NCBI GenBank assembly: GCA_946186215.1
Contig: CAMHMM010000039.1
Span: 1 to 10,988, forward strand
Origin: an uncultured Ruminococcus sp.
Lineage (GTDB): Bacteria > Bacillota > Clostridia > Oscillospirales > Ruminococcaceae
Reading direction: 5' to 3'
DNA: 10,988 nt
Both the position numbers and the translations under genes were made by a program. Numbering within the stretch: the stretch's first letter is position 1; every line of letters starts with the position of its first letter. Of the stretch, positions 7,667 to 10,988 are shown in pieces. Below the pieces are notes generated by a model. The model did no database searches. It saw nothing but the letters and a program-made list of their open reading frames with translations, and was not told the DNA's origin.

Positions 7667-8224
7667 TTACCTTATATATCTTATCATCCCGATAGATTTT
7701 CCCATGATGGTCTTATTTTCGCTGTCGGGATAGCGAAATCTTGATACACCCTCGTTCTCGGAGGGAGAGAACACCGTGACAAATTCCTTTCCGTCCGCAT
7801 CGAGCGCGATAATGATATCTCCGTCCATTGCATAATCCTGCATCTCAAATATGAAGATATCCCCCTGCGCCGCTCTTATCCGCGTCATGTTCTCGGTGAT
7901 CCTGTATGCAAACAATTTGCCGATATTGAGCCTGTCGGGGAGAAAATAGATCTGCTCAGAGTATTCGTCAAATTCGGGTACCCCATGCGGGAAATTTACC
8001 GCAACAGGGACACTCACCGGGCGCTGTCCCGCAGTACGGAACTGTCTGCCGTCCGTACCCGTGCGGACGAGGAGCCCCTTTTCCGTCAGCTTATTGATAT
8101 AGCCGTAGCCTGTGGCGGAGGAAGTGAAGCCCATCTCGCCGCACACATCGCGCACAGAGGGAAGAAAGCCCTCCGATTCGCATTTTTTTATATAATCAAG
8201 TACCCTGCGTTCGTTCTCTGTCAT
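7667..8224 (-). CDS. LexA-like transcriptional repressor, apparently lacking autoprotease residues
   Basis: DNA-binding regulator of LexA architecture, 185 residues from the ATG at 8224. The N-terminal winged helix is clear: TENERRVLDYIKKCESEGF then PSVRDVCGEMGFTSS (22-36) and the wing KLTEKGLLVR. The C-terminal part follows the LexA S24 fold (LFAYRI at 104-109, GDIFIF, DGDIIIAL, and IMGKSIGMIR at 173-182). However the G-D-S-M nucleophile block reads T-E-N-M, with no Ser between residues 90 and 152; the E-x-T-V-K block reads EFVTVF, placing F152 where the base Lys should be; and the A-G cleavage site reads H80-G81. By alignment from memory the protein therefore should not self-cleave. An ATG at 8281 would add 19 residues, but those codons lie in the adjacent repeat and are probably not native. 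It heads the operon; no clear SD or SOS box was seen. It may be a SOS paralogue or an unrelated regulator; its target is unknown. Confidence 0.85.
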   Translation of the reverse strand: MTENERRVLDYIKKCESEGFLPSVRDVCGEMGFTSSATGYGYINKLTEKGLLVRTGTDGRQFRTAGQRPVSVPVAVNFPHGVPEFDEYSEQIYFLPDRLNIGKLFAYRITENMTRIRAAQGDIFIFEMQDYAMDGDIIIALDADGKEFVTVFSPSENEGVSRFRYPDSENKTIMGKSIGMIRYIR

Positions 8225-8508
8225 ATTAATACCATTTTTAATCAGTCGGCAAAGCCGACAGCTACCCGTACATTTATTCACAAAAACCGTTTGATCTGCG
8301 GCTCGGCAACCTCAGTCAGTGGTCGGCAGGATGCATCATCCGGCAAGGCCGACAGCTACCCGTATGCTATTTTGCAAAAATCGTTTGATCTGCGGCTCGG
8401 TAACCTCAGCCAGTGGTCAGCAAGATGCATCATCCGGCAATGCCGACAGCTGCCCGTATGCTCATTTCAGACTGTGTTTTACTTCATATACCTATATACG
8501 AGATATCA
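8225..8508. repeat. murC/lexA-like intergenic spacer with 94-bp tandem repeat
   Basis: The 284-bp spacer holds two full copies of a 94-bp unit (8247-8340 and 8341-8434) and a partial third copy (8435 to about 8469). By hand count the full copies differ at 13 of 94 positions. Each copy starts with a short hairpin (CGGC-NNN-GCCG; in copy 1 extended to GTCGGC-AAA-GCCGAC, 8245-8259), followed by a conserved AGCTACCCGTA stretch. Most differences cluster in one segment about 20-45 nt into the unit. Another stem, GGATG-CAT-CATCC, spans the junction at 8329-8341. No gene is supported here; open frames crossing it are composed of repeat. No good promoter for the LexA-like gene and no T-tract terminator for murC could be picked out, so whether murC reads through is open. 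Confidence 0.9.
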
Positions 8509-9924
8509 TTATTGAGCATTATACTTCTTTTCAAGCTTATCAAGGATAAGATGAGCGCATTTGTTGATATCGCCGCAGCCCATCGTAAGGATAAGGTCGC
8601 CCGGCTGTGCATTCTCCGCAGCATACTCCGCACAGAGCTCAAAATTCGCATCATGCTCCTGCACATCCGCAAAGCACACTGCGCCCTCCACCTTTTTTGC
8701 CAGATCAATGTCATAGATATTGTATGTATTCACCTCACGGGAGCCCATGATAGCGGTAATTATGCACTTATCGGGAACAGACAGTGCATCTGCGAACTCA
8801 TCGAGCAAAAGCGCCGTTCTGGAGAATGTAAAGGGCTGGAACACTGCCCAGACTCTGTTAAAGCCCATTTTGACTGCCGCTGTGAGCGTAGCCTTGAGCT
8901 CCGTGGGGTGGTGGCCGTAGTCATCGCATACAGTGATGCCGTTGACCTCGCCGTATTTGTCAAAACGCCTTTTTGCACCTCTGAACTCTTCAAGTCCCCG
9001 TGCTGTCTCCTCCGCGGAAGCGCCGCTCTCAAAGGCCGCAGCACAGGCCGCAACAGCATTGAGCACATTATGCTCACCCGGGATATTCAGCACACAGGAG
9101 GTATATTTTTCGCCGTTATGGAATATATCAAAGGAAATCTTCAGGCCGTTTTCGCACCTGACATTTTTTGCATACCAGTCGTTCGTTTCCGAGTAGCCGA
9201 AGGTAACAACAGGAACAGTTATCCTTTCCAACGCCTTGCGGGTATTATCGTCGTCGCCGTTGGCGATGACCATTCCGGAGGCATTGTTGCCGAATTTAAC
9301 AAACGAATCGATTATATGGGAAAGATCCCCGAAATAATCAAGGTGATCCTCATCGATATTGTTTATAAGGGATATCGCGGGATGAAGATGCAGGTAATGA
9401 TCCTTGAACTCGCAGGCCTCACAGACCATCGTGTCGTCATCACCAATGCAGCCGCTTCCGCCTATGAGCGGAAGCTTGCCGCCGATATACGCTGAAATAT
9501 CCCTGCCTGCTGTTTTGAGTATGGTGGTTATCATTGATGTGACTGTGGTCTTGCCGTGTGTACCGCTGACACATACTGCATTTTTGAACCAGCCGGTAAT
9601 GATGCCCAGAAGCTCGGAGCGCTCGAGCATAGGAACTCCGCTTGCCTTTGCTGCAACAAATTCCGGATTGTCGCTCATTATTGCCGCAGTGTAGACGATC
9701 AGATCAGCGCCTTCTATATTTTCCGCACGCTGTCCGAGGGGGCAGACTGTGATCCCCATTTTGCGAACAGCCTGTAAAGTGTCGGTCTCATTATTATCCG
9801 AGCCTGTGATATAAAATCCTCTTATATGCAGCATCTGCGCCAGCGGATACATCCCACTGCCGCCAATGCCGATCATATGTATATGTTTCTTTCCGTCAAG
9901 AATATTATTGTTTTCAGATATCAC
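8509..9924 (-). CDS. murC: UDP-N-acetylmuramate--L-alanine ligase
   Basis: Cytosolic ATP-dependent ligase (EC 6.3.2.8) that adds L-Ala to UDP-MurNAc, the first peptide step of peptidoglycan precursor synthesis. It has 471 residues, full length for the family. The N-terminal Rossmann-like domain has HMIGIGGSGM (16-25), the central Mur ligase domain has the P-loop GTHGKTT (121-127), an EACEF block (169-173) where many MurC have EADES, and NNIDEDHLDYF (188-198). The C-terminal domain includes the block CDDYGHHPTE typical of MurC and then FQPFTFSR. The start is GTG at 9924, placed by AGAGGTGA (9932-9939) with 7-nt spacing; no better ATG is near. It is divergent from spoVG across 161 bp. In several Clostridia murC and spoVG are near neighbours in the same orientation with purR between them, so this looks like a rearranged version of that neighbourhood. 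Confidence 0.97.
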   Translation of the reverse strand: MISENNNILDGKKHIHMIGIGGSGMYPLAQMLHIRGFYITGSDNNETDTLQAVRKMGITVCPLGQRAENIEGADLIVYTAAIMSDNPEFVAAKASGVPMLERSELLGIITGWFKNAVCVSGTHGKTTVTSMITTILKTAGRDISAYIGGKLPLIGGSGCIGDDDTMVCEACEFKDHYLHLHPAISLINNIDEDHLDYFGDLSHIIDSFVKFGNNASGMVIANGDDDNTRKALERITVPVVTFGYSETNDWYAKNVRCENGLKISFDIFHNGEKYTSCVLNIPGEHNVLNAVAACAAAFESGASAEETARGLEEFRGAKRRFDKYGEVNGITVCDDYGHHPTELKATLTAAVKMGFNRVWAVFQPFTFSRTALLLDEFADALSVPDKCIITAIMGSREVNTYNIYDIDLAKKVEGAVCFADVQEHDANFELCAEYAAENAQPGDLILTMGCGDINKCAHLILDKLEKKYNAQ

Positions 9925-10032
9925 GAAAAATTCACCTCTAATAATAGATAATTTAAATTTTGTTAAAATTAAAAGCGATATTGTATATTATAATAATATA
10001 TGTCGATATTAACAGACAGCTAATAATGCTGA

Positions 10033-10057
10033 TGCATCTTGACAGATGCAATTTTTT
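10033..10057 (+). terminator. Terminator-like hairpin in the spoVG leader
   Basis: A 7-bp stem TGCATCT / AGATGCA (10033-10039 and 10044-10050) closes a 4-nt loop TGAC and is followed by A and six T (10052-10057). It lies about 11 nt before the spoVG Shine-Dalgarno sequence and downstream of the candidate plus-strand promoter. As there is no plus-strand gene upstream to terminate, it could attenuate spoVG or act as a 5' stabilising stem. The stem is only moderately stable (three G-C pairs), so its effect is uncertain. Confidence 0.4.
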
Positions 10058-10068
10058 CTTCATGATAT

Positions 10069-10076
10069 AAGGAGGA
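10069..10076 (+). promoter_or_regulatory. Ribosome binding site of spoVG
   Basis: AAGGAGGA at 10069-10076 is a near-perfect Shine-Dalgarno sequence about 10 nt before the ATG at 10086. It fixes the spoVG start and predicts strong translation. Confidence 0.9.
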
Positions 10077-10085
10077 CATTATCAA

Positions 10086-10385
10086 ATGACAATCACGGAC
10101 ATCAAAATCAGAAAGATCATACCGGAGGGCAGGCTCAGAGCCATAATCTCCATTACCATCGACGGTATGCTCGCTATCCATGACATAAAGGTCGTGCAGG
10201 GGGACGCACGCCTCTTCGTGGCAATGCCGAGCAGAAAAGATGAAAACAATGTTTTCAGAGACATCGTTCATCCCATCTCACCCGAGGCAAGACAGGCCAT
10301 CGAAGGACAGATCCTTGAAGCTTACACAAGGCACATCGAAATGATGCAGGCTGAGGCAGAAGCAGAAAGTGCCGGTCTTATCTGA
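10086..10385 (+). CDS. spoVG: SpoVG family RNA/DNA-binding regulator
   Basis: Small cytosolic regulator, 99 residues, close to the family's 85-100. In Firmicutes SpoVG affects septation, sporulation and virulence or cell-wall genes and binds nucleic acid. Family blocks are obvious: TDIKIRK at the start, RLRAIISITID (16-26), HDIKVVQG (32-39), LFVAMPSRK (43-51) and FRDIVHPI (57-64); a charged helical C-terminus rich in Glu and Ala follows (about 67-96). The start is set by AAGGAGGA. It is the only plus-strand gene here, has its own intrinsic terminator and is therefore monocistronic. No sigma-H-like promoter, as known for B. subtilis spoVG, was seen. Its presence does not prove that the organism sporulates, since non-sporulating Firmicutes also keep it. 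Confidence 0.97.
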   Translation: MTITDIKIRKIIPEGRLRAIISITIDGMLAIHDIKVVQGDARLFVAMPSRKDENNVFRDIVHPISPEARQAIEGQILEAYTRHIEMMQAEAEAESAGLI

Positions 10386-10416
10386 ACATAAGAACATATC
10401 TGAACATAAGAACATA
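10381..10416 (+). repeat. Exact 18-bp tandem duplication over the spoVG stop codon
   Basis: An 18-bp sequence beginning TCTGAACATAAG occurs twice back to back (10381-10398 and 10399-10416) with no mismatch. The first copy contains the spoVG TGA (10383-10385). Because 18 is a multiple of three, the second copy gives another TGA in the same frame (10401-10403), and TAA codons follow each. It lies directly before the terminator stem. Confidence 0.95.
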
Positions 10417-10422
10417 ACCACG

Positions 10423-10448
10423 ATCCCGCTTTCGAGCGGGATTTTTTT
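10423..10448 (+). terminator. Intrinsic terminator of spoVG
   Basis: A perfect 8-bp stem, ATCCCGCT (10423-10430) with AGCGGGAT (10435-10442), closes a stable TTCG tetraloop and runs into seven T (10442-10448). It lies 37 nt after the spoVG stop and is a textbook rho-independent terminator for the plus strand. Confidence 0.92.
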
Positions 10449-10535
10449 GCAGGCTGAGCCTGCACCCACCCGCATGCTTATTTGTCGCCAACTCCCATTT
10501 GCGGCAATAACAGCAGGCCGGATCTTCATTCCAGA
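10449..10535. repeat. Diverged single copy of the 94-bp repeat family
   Basis: Right after the terminator T-tract a perfect hairpin GCAGGC-TGA-GCCTGC (10449-10463) is followed by ACCCACCCGCATGCTTATTTG. This parallels the unit near 8341 (CGGC-NNN-GCCG, then AGCTACCCGTATGCTATTTTG); about 16 of the first 21 bases after the hairpin agree by hand count, and a shared TTTGCGGC/TCTGCGGC patch recurs further on. Downstream similarity fades, so the right limit is approximate. The rest of the gap up to 10595 shows nothing convincing. Confidence 0.6.
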
Positions 10536-10595
10536 TTGTTTATCCTCTTAAAATCGCCAATTATTGACAACTGATCACTCTCAGCCAATTACCGC

Positions 10596-10988
10596 TCAAT
10601 TGCAGCAAAGCAGCTTATATGTCTTCAATACTGCTATCTGTGTCTTTGCATCCGGTATTTCCCCGTTCATTACCATATCCACGGCTTTGTCAAGAGGAAC
10701 ATACTCCACATCAAGGAATTCTCCCTCATCGAGGTGAGCCTCGCCGAATTCAAGGCCTCGTGCAAGGTACATATGTATCTTTTCGGTAAGGTACGCAACA
10801 GAGGGGTAGCACACGCCGAGATACTCAAAAGAGCGGCAGGACGCACCTGTTTCCTCGCTCAGTTCCCTGAGCGCCGCGCTGCGGTGATCCTCCCCCGGTT
10901 CGAGCTTTCCTGCGGGTATCTCCAGAAGCGGCTCACCGAAGGCATATCTGAACTGTCTTACCATGATTATCCTGTTGTCATCCGTAAG
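10596..10988 (-). CDS. Nudix hydrolase, ADP-ribose pyrophosphatase type (5' end missing)
   Basis: The C-terminal 130 residues of a Nudix hydrolase; the frame stays open through the right edge, so the true start is outside. The Met at 10964 is internal, because the eight codons before it (L-T-D-D-N-R-I-I) continue the family's beta-strand. The sequence MVRQFRYAFGEPLLEIPAGKL followed by a complete Nudix box, G-x5-E-x7-REL-x-EE-x-G (GKLEPGE then REL and EETGA), is typical of NudF-type ADP-ribose pyrophosphatases, which hydrolyse ADP-ribose to AMP and ribose 5-phosphate using Mg. The later segment EKIHMYLARGLEFG also fits. It stops at a TGA at 10596-10598 and no clear terminator follows on the minus strand. 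The C-terminus ends K-L-L-C-C-N. The exact substrate is inferred from motif context and could be another nucleoside diphosphate derivative. Confidence 0.92.
   Translation of the reverse strand, partial: LTDDNRIIMVRQFRYAFGEPLLEIPAGKLEPGEDHRSAALRELSEETGASCRSFEYLGVCYPSVAYLTEKIHMYLARGLEFGEAHLDEGEFLDVEYVPLDKAVDMVMNGEIPDAKTQIAVLKTYKLLCCN

Larger units (their letters stand above)
9925..10085. promoter_or_regulatory. AT-rich divergent promoter region between murC and spoVG
   Basis: The region is strongly AT-rich and contains a perfect inverted repeat with 8-bp arms, 9984-9991 and 9993-10000, around a central A. On the minus strand it gives a consensus TATAAT (9992-9987) 17 bp from a weak -35, CTGTTA (10015-10010), which suits murC. 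On the plus strand TTGTTA (9960-9965) lies 18 bp from TATATT (9984-9989), which suits spoVG. The two -10 elements would overlap. These are consensus matches judged by eye; the -35 elements are poor and the AT-rich context makes chance matches likely. Confidence 0.45.

Noticed and set aside
7985..8515. Plus-strand frames running through the 94-bp repeats
   Set aside because: Their sequence is simply the repeat read in frame, giving internal peptide repeats such as SSGKADSYPY; no start signal or family match was seen.
8413..9495. A 360-codon open frame on the plus strand opposite murC
   Set aside because: It is antisense to an intact MurC with all motifs, begins inside the 94-bp repeat, has no ribosome binding site and shows no recognisable domain.
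9960..10020. A dif site for the Xer recombinase in the AT-rich spacer
   Set aside because: The palindrome resembles an AT-rich core but lacks two 11-bp arms around a 6-bp spacer resembling the known Firmicutes dif sequence.
10039..10071. TTGACA with a downstream TATAAG as a spoVG promoter
   Set aside because: The spacing is 21 bp, the -10 would overlap the Shine-Dalgarno sequence, and TTGACA spans the loop of the leader hairpin; transcription would start too late to include the ribosome binding site.
10384..10413. GAAC words suggesting a LexA/SOS box near spoVG
   Set aside because: The Firmicutes SOS box is an inverted repeat (GAAC-N4-GTTC); here the words are all in the same orientation and arise from the 18-bp duplication.
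10369..10551. A 60-codon plus-strand frame after spoVG
   Set aside because: It overlaps the end of spoVG in another frame, runs through the intrinsic terminator and the diverged repeat, and has no ribosome binding site.

Overview
The window looks like chromosomal DNA from a low-to-mid GC anaerobic Firmicute, most likely a Ruminococcus-like member of the Clostridia. The clues are a Clostridia-type SpoVG and MurC, strong AAGGAGG-type ribosome binding sites, GTG and TTG starts behind good Shine-Dalgarno sequences, and a cytoplasmic GH2 beta-mannosidase. This is inferred from protein character; no marker gene such as rRNA is present.

Layout. Almost everything is on the minus strand; only spoVG is on the plus strand. 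Reading with transcription, from high to low coordinates: a Nudix hydrolase cut by the right edge (10596-10988); spoVG on the plus strand with its own intrinsic terminator (10086-10448); an AT-rich divergent promoter region (9925-10085); murC (8509-9924); a 284-bp spacer filled by a 94-bp tandem repeat (8225-8508); then a tightly packed series of a LexA-like repressor, a CPBP intramembrane protease, rsgA, thiamine pyrophosphokinase, GH2 beta-mannosidase, Xaa-Pro aminopeptidase and a XerC/D-type recombinase. Gaps in that series run from a 13-bp overlap to 14 bp, so it reads as one operon of about 8.2 kb that leaves the window at position 1.

How the genes relate. Most are housekeeping: cell-wall precursor synthesis (murC), 30S ribosome maturation (rsgA), thiamine diphosphate synthesis (TPK), peptide and mannoside breakdown, and chromosome or element recombination (xer). 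They do not form one obvious pathway. The leading gene of the operon is the odd one. It has a LexA winged helix and LexA-fold C-terminus, but the nucleophilic Ser, the general-base Lys and the Ala of the Ala-Gly cleavage site all appear to be replaced. It lies 12 bp upstream of an intramembrane glutamic protease with a Tyr/Pro/Asn-rich tail.

The points most worth a second look are the catalytically dead LexA-like protein and its protease neighbour, the 94-bp repeat family with a diverged copy after spoVG, the symmetric -10 region between murC and spoVG, and a terminator-like hairpin in the spoVG leader. I found no CRISPR array, tRNA, rRNA, insertion sequence or recognisable defence system.
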